A DNA stretch of 38,061 nucleotides from Crocinitomicaceae bacterium (lineage in GTDB: Bacteria > Bacteroidota > Bacteroidia > Flavobacteriales_D > Crocinitomicaceae): positions 1-38,061 of the forward strand of contig JAGNZC010000026.1 in the NCBI GenBank assembly GCA_017984635.1, written 5' to 3'. This document shows, in pieces, positions 24,676-33,700 of this stretch; the stretch's first letter is position 1, and every line of letters starts with the position of its first letter. Below the pieces are notes generated by a model. It did no database searches and had not been told where the DNA came from. It saw only the letters and a program-made list of their open reading frames with translations. A program made the translations under genes and the position numbers.

Positions 24676-25216
24676 TTCCTTCTGGTGTATACAATACGAC
24701 TTTATCTTCTCCTTCTAATTCTTTCCATTCCACAGACACACGTTCGGAATTTAACGTATCAATTGTTTTTCCAACATAATCTGCCTGAATGGGCAAGTCA
24801 CGCGTAAATCTTCGATCTATCAGCGTAAGTAACTCAACTTTATTAGGTCGACCAAACGCTAATAACGCATCTAAACCAGAACGAATAGTTCGACCAGTAT
24901 ACAATACATCATCAATTAATACTACATTTTTACCTTCGATTACAAAATCGATGTTGGTAACACTTGGAATTAACGGCCGTTCTCTCCTTCTAAAATCATC
25001 ACGGTAAAAAGTAATATCCAAGTTACCGCAAACAACTGTTTTACCTAAAATTGATTCCAATTGCGTTTTTAATCGCGCCAACACGTTTATACCACGTGGC
25101 TGCAAACCAATAAGCACTGTATTTGAAAAATCGTTGTGTGATTCAATAAGTTGATAGGAAAGTCGATTGAGTGTTAATTCAACATGTCGAGAATTTAAAA
25201 TGACTTGCTTTTCCAT
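24668..25216 (-). CDS. pyrR: PyrR, pyrimidine-operon regulator/uracil phosphoribosyltransferase
   Basis: PyrR is a PRTase-fold protein that in Firmicutes binds pyr mRNA in the presence of UMP to cause attenuation and also has weak uracil phosphoribosyltransferase activity. The 182-aa protein has the PRPP loop VVLIDDVLYTGRT (98-110) and a typical C-terminus (DTLNSERVSVEWKELEGED). Whether it binds RNA here is open: the promoter box ends 5 bp before the ATG, so pyrR mRNA has no room for a 5' attenuator in front of pyrR itself. First gene of pyrR-pyrB-STAS-rnz. Confidence 0.94.
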   Translation of the reverse strand: MEKQVILNSRHVELTLNRLSYQLIESHNDFSNTVLIGLQPRGINVLARLKTQLESILGKTVVCGNLDITFYRDDFRRRERPLIPSVTNIDFVIEGKNVVLIDDVLYTGRTIRSGLDALLAFGRPNKVELLTLIDRRFTRDLPIQADYVGKTIDTLNSERVSVEWKELEGEDKVVLYTPEGNE

Positions 25217-25221
25217 TGATA

Positions 25222-25229
25222 CAAAGATA
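25222..25229 (-). promoter_or_regulatory. pyrR operon -7 box, near-leaderless start
   Basis: Minus-strand TATCTTTG matches TAnnTTTG. The following bases TATCA-ATG are identical to those at recF. A TTTTG at 25252-25256 lies 22 bp upstream, slightly farther than usual for a -33 box. Confidence 0.55.
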
Positions 25230-25372
25230 ATTTCTTTTCAAAACAGTAAGACAAAATTGTTGTTTTTTTTATTAAGCGAGCACAAAAAAATTATCGAACA
25301 AAAAAATACGTAGTAACAAATGCGCAAATACCTTGAATTTACATTGTAAAAGAAAAAAATGGAAAGAAAAAA

Positions 25373-25500
25373 GAATTGTCCCCCACTATCTTTGATGTGA
25401 TAATTCATAGAGTGGTTTCAAATATTCAGATTGGTAACATAGAGAAAAAGCGGTAACTTTTTCTTAAATCTGGAATAGTGGTTTCATTTTGGGACAATTC
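25373..25500. repeat. 128-bp MITE-like segment with GAATTGTCCC terminal inverted repeats
   Basis: GAATTGTCCC (25373-25382) and GGGACAATTC (25491-25500) are perfect 10-bp inverted ends, each followed inward by a CACTAT/ATAGTG element. The inside holds two AAACCACT copies and the direct repeat GGTAAC. A third TTTGGGACAATT lies at 25797-25808. No transposase is encoded, so a mobile origin is a guess. Confidence 0.4.
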
Positions 25501-25823
25501 AAGTGTTCCTTATTTTTTAAATTCTTTATTTTCAATACTTTATGTTTTTAAATATTTTAATAAAGAATTAATTTCGAGTGGTTTCTATAAAAATCAAGTA
25601 ATTATACTTTGTTTTTACAAGCCGTAAAATTAAATTATTTTTTTGAATCAGCAACAAAAATACTCAACAAATAATGAAACTATTTTTTAATTAATTGATT
25701 TTAAGGTATATAAATTTATTTTTTTTACACAACTCATTATTTGTTATTTTTTTAACAAAAATATGGGTTTTTCCAAAAATAAAATCTAATTCCCAATTTG
25801 GGACAATTTAACATCTATTAAAT
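25501..25823. other. Very AT-rich gene-free spacer with a 12-bp inverted repeat
   Basis: The region between the GT-deacetylase stop and the repeat at 25373-25500 has no coding frame. AACAAATAATGA (25666-25677) and TCATTATTTGTT (25734-25745) form a perfect 12-bp inverted repeat separated by 56 bp. It could be a cruciform, a protein site or a weak transcript end for the minus-strand gene. Confidence 0.45.
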
Positions 25824-27662
25824 CTACTTTCCTCTTTTCTTAAAATAATAATTTCTATACCAATGTGATGTTTTTTTATACAATGAAAAAAGGGACTCAT
25901 TGGGAAACATATTTACTCTAAAAACAGCAAAAGGATCTTCTTCGATGCGCATGCCTCCAGAATCCGTTGCGATTCCAAATTCAAAACCAGCTTCTTTTAC
26001 TTTTTGTTTTTCACGAGAATTATACCCTCCAAATGGATAAGCGAAAGAAAGCACTTTAAAATTTAACTCCGTTTCAATCACATGCTTAGAGACCATTATT
26101 TCCTCCATCAATTTCACCTCATCCAACTTTGTTAAATCAGGATGTGTTAATGTGTGCGCTCCTATTTCCCAGCCTGCAGCAACAAATGCTTTCTTTTGCT
26201 GCGTATTCATCAATTGATTGTGTGACTCGTGTTGCTCGTTTACATCCCAATTATTGTGTTTGAGTTCAAAATCACCAACTAAAAAAAGTACTCCTTTCCA
26301 TCCATACGATTCACAAACTGGAAGCACATTTTTATAATTGCATAAATAACCATCATCAAAAGTTAGAATAAAAGGTTTCTTGGGAAAAGAAGACGGATGT
26401 AACTCCCCATTTCTGAATGCTAGATAATCTTTAAATGTAATTGCTTTAAGTCCTCGCCATTTAAAAAAAAGTAACTGCTTTTTAAACTTATCTTTTGTGA
26501 CAAAAATTTTATGCGGTGAACTTATTTCTTGATCAGGAACCTTATGATACATTAAGATGGGTATCGAACGATTGGAAAGTTTCTGTATAATAGCACTTTT
26601 ATACACTTCATGAACTTGTTTTTCCACCGTTGATAAGTAAAAAATTTTCAAGGCTTCAGATACACTAGCTTCCACAGTAAGTGGTTTATCTATAAAAGAC
26701 TGTAACTGAATTAAACATTCTTCGTGATTCAATTCTAACTTTTTAACGCCTGATTTAATATCTCCAAAATTACTCCCAAATGCAGGCTGAAGATTTTCTG
26801 GAGAAATTAATCCTATCATTTCTGCTTCACCAATTGCAAAAACAGGCGTTTTCATTAACAGCGATTCGATAGCAACCCTTCCTCCACCTATCACCAAATC
26901 AGAGGAATGGATAAATTCAAAAATCGTATCTTGAAATGCTAATTGCTTGATTTGATGCGGATATTTTTGATGTAATTTTTCAAATGCCAATTTGCCGTTT
27001 TCGGGAAGCTTTCCCCACTCCGAACCAATTAATTGAATCATTAAATGCGGATTTCTCGCAAGTAAATCAGGTAAAACACACTGTATAATTTGTGCAATAA
27101 CCTCTCCTTTATACCCATTAAACCGTCCAATTATGGAGATTAAAAAATGGGTTTTAGCTGTCTTTTCTTTTAGTGAAAGCGACTTAATTAATTGAACATC
27201 AATCCCATTCGGGATACAGCTTATTTTAGTTGCATCGATATTAATTTCATCTGTTAGTTGTTTAACTAAATTAGCGCAAATTGCAATGATTTTAGTCCCA
27301 TAAACATCTTGATTTTTAAAGCTCGAGTGTTTTACTTGAGCCCCATGAATCGTTGAGACTAAAGGTATTTTCAATCCTTTCAATGCGTAATACGCTACCC
27401 AAGAAGCAGCCCTTGAATGAGCATGAACGAGTGTCACCTTTTCAGCCAGAAGTATTTTTCTTAATGCCCTACAATTTTTAATTCTCGTACGATATTTCCG
27501 GTTAGAAACAGGCATTACATAACTATTAACATCATTCATATCAAATGATTGATCTGTAACAAGAAGTAGCTCGTTTTCCTTTTTTTGAGCCTCTATAAGA
27601 TTAAGTGTGTACGATAAAGCGCCTGAATTAAAATCAGACGATAAAATGTGAAGGATTTTCAT
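25824..27662 (-). CDS. Fusion of a GT4-like glycosyltransferase and a NodB-type polysaccharide deacetylase
   Basis: The 612-aa protein has two enzyme parts. Residues about 1-350 are a GT-B glycosyltransferase of the GT4 kind: MKILHILSSDFNSGAL, HAHSRAAS, STIHG, CIPNGID and the sugar-nucleotide E266 in GGGRVAIESLL. Residues about 365-600 are a NodB-fold deacetylase with the metal Asp pair in TFDDGY (434-439), the two His in HTLTHP (503-508) and FAYPFG (540-545), all apparently intact. It may add a sugar and remove an acetyl from the same glycan, as in surface polysaccharide or lipid glycosylation; the substrate is unknown. It is monocistronic, with AAACCACT immediately before the ATG. Confidence 0.85.
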   Translation of the reverse strand: MKILHILSSDFNSGALSYTLNLIEAQKKENELLLVTDQSFDMNDVNSYVMPVSNRKYRTRIKNCRALRKILLAEKVTLVHAHSRAASWVAYYALKGLKIPLVSTIHGAQVKHSSFKNQDVYGTKIIAICANLVKQLTDEINIDATKISCIPNGIDVQLIKSLSLKEKTAKTHFLISIIGRFNGYKGEVIAQIIQCVLPDLLARNPHLMIQLIGSEWGKLPENGKLAFEKLHQKYPHQIKQLAFQDTIFEFIHSSDLVIGGGRVAIESLLMKTPVFAIGEAEMIGLISPENLQPAFGSNFGDIKSGVKKLELNHEECLIQLQSFIDKPLTVEASVSEALKIFYLSTVEKQVHEVYKSAIIQKLSNRSIPILMYHKVPDQEISSPHKIFVTKDKFKKQLLFFKWRGLKAITFKDYLAFRNGELHPSSFPKKPFILTFDDGYLCNYKNVLPVCESYGWKGVLFLVGDFELKHNNWDVNEQHESHNQLMNTQQKKAFVAAGWEIGAHTLTHPDLTKLDEVKLMEEIMVSKHVIETELNFKVLSFAYPFGGYNSREKQKVKEAGFEFGIATDSGGMRIEEDPFAVFRVNMFPNESLFSLYKKTSHWYRNYYFKKRGK

Positions 27663-27967
27663 GAGTGGTTTTATATAAAAAATGTAAAGAATAAACTTTA
27701 CGGGTTAACTAATTTTTGCTGACTATAAAAAACAGAGCGTTTTAAGATAAATGGAATTTTATAAGATTTGGTTTCATGTTGATTTTCAAATAAGTGGTTT
27801 ACAAAAAGTGTTTCAATGCAGCAAAAATAATTTTCTTTTGTTGAACGACCAAATTTTACTGTAAAAAAGTCAACCTACTGAATAGCCAATCCAACTGTTT
27901 AAAAAAGAAGAGACCTGTTATTTTTTTTGTATGAAGCCGCTATTAATCGCTCTAAAATGGAGCTAAT
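27663..27967. other. Intergenic region without a gene
   Basis: No coding frame, tRNA or clear terminator is seen. It contains two AAACCACT octamers in the minus-strand sense (27664-27671 touching the start codon, 27793-27800) and a small GTAAAG/CTTTAC hairpin near 27683-27700. Confidence 0.5.
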
Positions 27968-28645
27968 TTATTTTGTAAACAATTTATCATCTAACCCAGA
28001 ATTCACAGTATAATCTGTTAAATAGATAATGATTGTACCTTTTTTCTTTTGCTTTTCTTTTGTTTTTTTGGTGTTATTAATATCTGAGGCAACACTTTTT
28101 GGTAATTTAAACTTTTTAACTTCAATTTCAACTGTCATTTTTGAAGGCAAGCCATATTTTACGTCTGTGTATTCGTAATAGGTTAGTAGCGTTCCATTGC
28201 CTTTCGTTGTCAGCTGCGCCTTAATTATTAAATTTGATTTTTCATCAATCCACAGCTTTGCCAGAATTATTTCATTGGACGCTGCATTTGGGATCACGTT
28301 TACGATGCGGGTTTTTATTTGATTGATTGTTTCGTATGAACCAAATACAGCCATGTAATTCGAAGGTTTTGCTAAAAATTCAAACAAATCAGAAAACCCT
28401 TGTTTTGGCAATAATACAATTCCTTTTGAAACAATTTTAAATTTATTTTTTTGCTTAAAATAGATCGTTGCTTTAGAGGGCAAAATTTTAATCATTGGTA
28501 CATCTGCCACAACCTTAACATTGACTTTGTAGTCATCAACTGTATTGTATTTCTCAATGATTTTTGAAAGTGCTTCTGTTGCATCTTGACTATATACTGT
28601 GAAAACGAAACTATTTATAACAAATAAAAAAAATAAATACTTCAT
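27968..28645 (-). CDS. Secreted LolA/MucB-like protein of unknown function, linked to an ABC exporter
   Basis: The 225-aa protein has a signal peptide (about 1-19, ending VYSQ) and a predicted half-barrel fold as in outer-membrane lipoprotein-sorting proteins (LolA/RseB): repeated beta strands DDYKVNVKVVADVPM, SKATIYFKQKNKFKIVSKG, and IKAQLTTKGNGTLLTYYEYTDVKYGLP. It ends with a Lys-rich stretch (NNTKKTKEKQKKK) and a beta strand. Such proteins bind lipids or lipoproteins in the periplasm. Its ATG overlaps the permease stop (ATGA), so it is part of the ABC operon and may bind the exported compound. The family name is tentative. Confidence 0.65.
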   Translation of the reverse strand: MKYLFFLFVINSFVFTVYSQDATEALSKIIEKYNTVDDYKVNVKVVADVPMIKILPSKATIYFKQKNKFKIVSKGIVLLPKQGFSDLFEFLAKPSNYMAVFGSYETINQIKTRIVNVIPNAASNEIILAKLWIDEKSNLIIKAQLTTKGNGTLLTYYEYTDVKYGLPSKMTVEIEVKKFKLPKSVASDINNTKKTKEKQKKKGTIIIYLTDYTVNSGLDDKLFTK

Positions 28646-29484
28646 GATTTGATGTCTTTTTTTGAAAATTTATACATTGCCACGCTTACGAAAACAACAT
28701 TGTGAACGAGTAAAATAATGACCGATTGAAAAATTGCTTTTGTTGGAACCGGATCTTCAAAGAAGCTTCTCCACGATGCCATATGCGTTGTAAACAGATA
28801 CGGCTTAATAGTATCAAAAACGGTAACGTCTAAACTTCCAATTATTGTAAATAAAATGATGATTGACATTGTTGCAACGATTGGTCCGATTGAATTTTCC
28901 GTAAATGCAGACAAACAAATGGACAAGGATGAAACCGTCAACAACGCTAAAAAAGCGACACAAAAGCCCAAACCAAAGCGCCACAAAATATCTGCATCTT
29001 TTAAAATCACTAGTCCATCACTATTGAGTACAATTAAATCACCTGAACCAAAAATATAACGCGAAACAAAAAGTGCTAAAAAACCAAGCCAAATGGTTAT
29101 TACGAACGTATAAATAGCTCCAGCGATGAATTTCGATAACACTATTTTGTTTCTTGAAATCGGTTTAGTAGCTAACATTCGAATCGTTCCCATTGCTGCC
29201 TCTCCTGAGATTAAATCACCTGTAACCAACGCTACTAATAAAGGAACATGAACTATTAGCATTTGTAAAATAATAAATGCGATCAGATTCCCATTTAGCA
29301 CATGTCCGTTAAATGAAATTGAGTTTTCAAAAGAAGCCGTAACAAATGAAATAATGGATTTACCATCTATTTTCATGGCAAAAATGATAATTGAAACTAA
29401 CAAAGTCAACGCTCCAATCCCTAAATAACTTCGAGGTTTCGCTAAGATTTTAATAAACTCGTTGTATGTGTTTTTTAATAACAT
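28642..29484 (-). CDS. ABC-2 type exporter permease
   Basis: The 280-aa integral membrane protein shows about six hydrophobic segments: residues about 19-37, 66-86, 106-130 (after the ABC-2 motif SGEAAMGTIRMLATKPISR), 166-190, 196-216 and 255-273. This order, with the conserved cytoplasmic TIRMLATKPISRNKIVLSKF segment, is that of ABC-2/NatB-like permeases that work with one ATPase. Its ATG shares one base with the ATPase stop (TAATG), and its stop overlaps the LolA-like gene, so all three are translationally coupled. The substrate is not indicated. Confidence 0.85.
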   Translation of the reverse strand: MLLKNTYNEFIKILAKPRSYLGIGALTLLVSIIIFAMKIDGKSIISFVTASFENSISFNGHVLNGNLIAFIILQMLIVHVPLLVALVTGDLISGEAAMGTIRMLATKPISRNKIVLSKFIAGAIYTFVITIWLGFLALFVSRYIFGSGDLIVLNSDGLVILKDADILWRFGLGFCVAFLALLTVSSLSICLSAFTENSIGPIVATMSIIILFTIIGSLDVTVFDTIKPYLFTTHMASWRSFFEDPVPTKAIFQSVIILLVHNVVFVSVAMYKFSKKDIKS

Positions 29485-30398
29485 TATGCTTGAATGATTT
29501 GAATAAAATAATCCTCTAATTTTCTTTTGGGTTCTAAGGCAAATACAGCAACATCATTCGCAACAAGTACTTTGTTGATGAGCGCTACATCGTTTTTATT
29601 TACCAATACTTCAACTTCATTATTTGTGCGAACAGAAACACTTTTCACTTGAGCAACATCGTTTAAACATCGAACCGCTTTCTCACTATCGTCCACATTA
29701 ATTTTTACATTGATCTCTTCAGCTTGCAACAATTCACTTACCGTTCCTTCAACGATTGATTTCCCCTGGTTAATAATCACCATTCTATTCGCGATTAATT
29801 CAATTTCAGACAATTGATGAGAGGACAATAAAATCGTTTTATTTTGCTCGTTTTTCAAACGCAATATCAAATTTCTAACCTCGATAATTCCTTGAGGATC
29901 TAACCCCGTTGTAGGCTCATCTAAAACGATTAAATCTGGTTTATGTAAAAGTGTTTGAGCAATTCCAAGTCGCTGTTTCATTCCGTGTGAAAACCCACCA
30001 ACTTTGTGGCGACCACGATCTGACAAACCAACGAAATCAAGCATTTCTAAAATATCTTTCCGCGTTACATCAGCACCGGAGATTCGTGCGAAAATCTCTA
30101 AATTCTTTTCAGCGGATAAATATTTATAAAAATCTGGCTTTTCAATTATGCTTCCAATATTTCTCAATATTTCTTGACGATGCGTTTGCAAGGACTTCCC
30201 GAATAAATATATCGTTCCTTTATCAGGAGTGATCAACGAAAGCATGCAACGAATTGTTGTGCTTTTGCCCGCTCCATTTGGTCCTAAAAACCCAAATACA
30301 TCACCGCGTTGAACCGAAAAAGAAACATCTTTCACTGCTTCAAAATTCCCAAAGCTTTTCGCTAAATGTTGTACATCGATAATTGTTTCATTCTGCAT
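29484..30398 (-). CDS. ABC transporter ATP-binding protein (exporter type)
   Basis: The 304-aa ATPase has Walker A GPNGAGKST (about 39-47), Q-loop region, signature FSHGMKQRLGIAQ (about 136-148), Walker B LIVLDEPTTGLDP and switch His in LLSSHQLSEIE. The Gly-to-His change in the signature (SHGMKQR rather than SGGxxQR) is common in ABC-2/drug-exporter ATPases. The C-terminal 75 residues are a typical regulatory extension (VKSVSVRTNNEVEVLV...). It is first in the operon and would energise the ABC-2 permease. Its 5' region carries the structured leader described separately. Confidence 0.92.
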   Translation of the reverse strand: MQNETIIDVQHLAKSFGNFEAVKDVSFSVQRGDVFGFLGPNGAGKSTTIRCMLSLITPDKGTIYLFGKSLQTHRQEILRNIGSIIEKPDFYKYLSAEKNLEIFARISGADVTRKDILEMLDFVGLSDRGRHKVGGFSHGMKQRLGIAQTLLHKPDLIVLDEPTTGLDPQGIIEVRNLILRLKNEQNKTILLSSHQLSEIELIANRMVIINQGKSIVEGTVSELLQAEEINVKINVDDSEKAVRCLNDVAQVKSVSVRTNNEVEVLVNKNDVALINKVLVANDVAVFALEPKRKLEDYFIQIIQA

Positions 30399-30443
30399 AA
30401 AAATGAAACAAACGAATGCAAAAAATGTTTTGATTATAGACCA

Positions 30444-30479
30444 TAAAAAAAGCGCCTCAATAAATCAAGACGCCTCTTT
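30444..30479 (-). terminator. Rho-independent terminator between the structured RNA and the ABC operon
   Basis: On the minus strand GCGTCTTGA-TTTA-TTGAGGCGC (30451-30472) forms a 9-bp stem with three G-U pairs and a 4-nt loop, followed by seven T (30444-30450); flanking AAAGAG can pair with the U-tract. Confidence 0.65.
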
Positions 30480-30605
30480 GGTTTAGTATGAATAAACAGA
30501 AGTAAACTTCTGAATGATTGCAAAATTCTTGATTAAAGTGAGAAGTGGTTTTATAGAAGAATCAGCTGTTAGCTGGTTAAAATGATTTTTTCTCAAATCA
30601 TTTAT
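30444..30605 (-). ncRNA. Candidate structured leader/attenuator RNA or small RNA upstream of the ABC operon
   Basis: On the minus strand a perfect -7 box (30610-30617) is followed by four hairpins in about 160 nt: AATGATTT/AAATCATT (30581-30602), CAGCT/AGCTG (30563-30575), CAGAAG-TTTA-CTTCTG (30497-30512) and a terminator at 30451-30472. TAATCAAGA (about 30527-30535) is complementary to the 5' arm of the terminator (30462-30469), so it could form an antiterminator. The 5' end AGTATAAATGA can also pair with 30485-30495, closing the whole unit. It ends 46 bp before the ATPase ATG. Whether it is an attenuator, riboswitch-like or an independent sRNA is not known; no known class is recognised. Confidence 0.5.
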
Positions 30606-30609
30606 ACTG

Positions 30610-30617
30610 CAAATATA
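30610..30617 (-). promoter_or_regulatory. -7 box of the structured leader RNA
   Basis: Minus-strand TATATTTG matches TAnnTTTG. Transcription should start near 30604, exactly where the closing helix AGTATAAATGA begins. A canonical -33 TTG is not visible. Confidence 0.5.
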
Positions 30618-30702
30618 ATTTAAAAAATAAAAAAACCACTAAAAAAGATATTAAATTAACATTAATATAAAATAAATTGGTGAAAGATGTTTAAAAAATC
30701 AA

Positions 30703-30710
30703 TAAATTTG
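30703..30710 (+). promoter_or_regulatory. -7 box of the 1088-aa T9SS protein gene
   Basis: TAAATTTG matches TAnnTTTG, 15 bp before the ATG at 30726 and downstream of an in-frame ATG at 30687. The earlier ATG is therefore unlikely to be used. Confidence 0.5.
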
Positions 30711-30725
30711 TACAAACCTTTTACA

Positions 30726-33700
30726 ATGCTAAATAAACACTTTTTACTATTCATACTGCTTTTTTCATTAAGCACATTTGCTCAAAACAACACATTTTAC
30801 AGAAAATACAATCTTCCAGGAATGCAAGGAGCCTTGCAAATTGTTCCAACAAGTGATGGTGGTTTTGCTGCTACAGGTCAACACGAAAGTAGTTCTGTTG
30901 GAAGCGGACATGGAGAATGTGATATTTACGTTTACCGCTTAGATGTATGCGGAAACATTTTATGGTTCAAATTATTTGGAACAAACGTACAAGAAGGCGG
31001 GAAAAGTATTACACAAACAGCTGACGGCGGATTTATAGTTTCAGGCCTAGCCGGTGGACAAGGTTTCAATTTAAAGATAGATCAGAATGGTAATCAAGTT
31101 TGGTACAAACGCTACAACGTATCATGGATGATGTATGCAGAGGAAACACCAACAGGTGATATTGTTTGTTTAGGACAAAGTAGTAATGTACTTTATTTAA
31201 TGAAAACCACAAGTACTGGTAATGTTATTTGGAGTAAAGCATTAACTGGAATGGGAGATCACGGTTTATATTTAAAAAATCTCTCTAATGGAGACATTAT
31301 ATTAACCAGCTCGAAAGAAAATTATGGAACAGATGTGATAGTTGGTCGTTTTTCAAGTACAGGAAACCCAATTTGGATGAAGAAATATGGCGGAACTGGC
31401 TATTCTGATGCTGACCATACTGTTTGGTCAAACAAAGGTGTAGTTGATGAAACTACAGGAACAATGTATGTAACGTCTCCAACGCTCGCAGGTGGTTTAG
31501 GTGGAGAAAATATTTTAGTTGCAAAAATTAACATTACCAATGGAAATGTAATTTGGGGAAAAGCTATTGGTGGCGTTGGTAGAGATCAATCCAGAGACAT
31601 TGTAAAATACCCTGGTGGCTATGCTATTCTTGGTCAAACGAATTCTTTTCCTTCTTCTACCAATACCATTACTGGTATCACACAAGCACTCAACGACTTA
31701 GATGTATTATTGTTTTCATTTGATGAAAACGGGGCAATACAATGGTCACGGAGTTATGGCGGAAATGAACGAGACAAAGGAGTTGGATTGCGATTCAACA
31801 ATGATAATGGGTTTAATATTTCTGCTTTTTCAAGTTCCAGTTTTTTTGGAAATACAGATGATAGTATGGATCCTCTTTTTATTAAAACGGATAGTATTGG
31901 TAAAGTATCTTGTCAAATGTCAAGCCCAACTTTATCGTCAGTTGCATTGAATCTTACCGCAGTCTCTGTAGGATCTGTTTCTACTTTTAATGCAACATCA
32001 TCATCACCTACAATTGGCACACTGAATTACACACCTAATGATAGTTACTTGTGTCAAGCATGTACAACTGTTCCAGTTTTCACACCAAGCGACACAACCG
32101 TTTGTGTGGGAGATACCGTTTTCTTTAATAACACTACAAGCATTGGATTAACGTGTTTTCAAGAGTGGGAAATAAATGGCGACTTTTTTAGCGGCTCAAC
32201 CAATCCTTTTTACACATGGGACACACCAGGAAACAAACACGTGTATTTGTACTCAACATGTGGGGCTTCTTCAGATACCTTTGATATCGTAATTCATGTT
32301 TATCAACCTGAAATCACAGCGCCACCATCTGTTTGTATTGATAATGCTCCCATTCAATTAACAACAAATATTGCAGGAGGAACATGGGCAGGACCAAGTA
32401 TTACGAATACAGCAACGGGTATGTTTAATCCTTCCATCAATTCTGGTTTACATCCAATTTCGTACACAATCCCTCAACTTTGTACCGTTTATGACACGAT
32501 CATGGTAAATGTACTGCCACCAGTGGATGCTGGACCCAATGTAACACGATGCGGAACCTATGATTCATTGATTGGAGCTATAGCACAACCGGGTATCAAT
32601 TACAGCTGGAACACCATGGCAAACCTCAACAATCAATTGATTGCGCAACCACAATTAACCCTAACAAATTCAAACAATACCAACGTATTATCTGCACTTT
32701 ATATTTTAACAGCAACCCATGCAACCACATTGTGTGATGATAAAGACACCCTAATCATCACTATCAACCCTATTCCGCTTGTCAATGCCGGACAAGATTT
32801 TTCTTTTTGTCAGTTCGACCCTATACACCTAAATGCATCTGGAGCTGTCAATTACAATTGGTCGAATGCTGTGCCAGATGGACAAGATTTCAATCAAACC
32901 ATTGACACTGCATATTATGGTGTTTTAGGTACCAATCAATATGGATGTGTTGATACGGATACCATTCAAGTTACCATGCATTACTTACCTCCTATTTTTG
33001 CTGGTAATGACACGGTATTGTGTAAAGATTCTCCTTACTTATTAAATGGAACAGGTGGTGTTAGTTATGTTTGGAGTAATGGAATTCAAAATACAAATAC
33101 CTTTTTACCACCACTTGGTACTTCATCGTATATTGTTGTAGGAACAGATATTTATGGCTGTGTGAATTCTGATACCGTGATTTTAACAGTTTACAATAAT
33201 CCTACACCTTCCTTTGATTTTACAGTTGATTGCTATGCACATTTAGTCTATTTCACGAATACTACAGCTGCTTCAAGCAGTTTAAATCCTTCTGCAAACT
33301 TAAGTTACACGTGGGATTATGGGGATAACTCAGCCATTGAAACAACAATTAGTCCGAACCACTTATACCCTGATGTTGCAGGCTATAGCGTTGTGCTTAC
33401 AGCAACTTCATCCGAAGGTAATTGTGCGCGTACCTATACGCAAACCATTCCAGTTCCAACCATACCAACTGTTGATTTTCAAACCTTACTTTCGTGTGAT
33501 TTAAAAGCAGCTTATACAGGTAGCATACAACCTGTTAGCACGCCTATTATCAATAATAACTGGCATTTTGGTGACTCTACTCATTCGTTAAATACAACGA
33601 CAAACAGCATGCATGTGTATGGCTCACCTGGAACATTCAATGTAGAATACGAGGTGACAACCGATGAGAATTGCGTTTACAAAATCTCGCTTCCCGTTAC

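Noticed and set aside
30687..30725. Earlier in-frame ATG of the 1088-aa T9SS protein
   Set aside because: A perfect -7 box follows it and the signal peptide starts at 30726.
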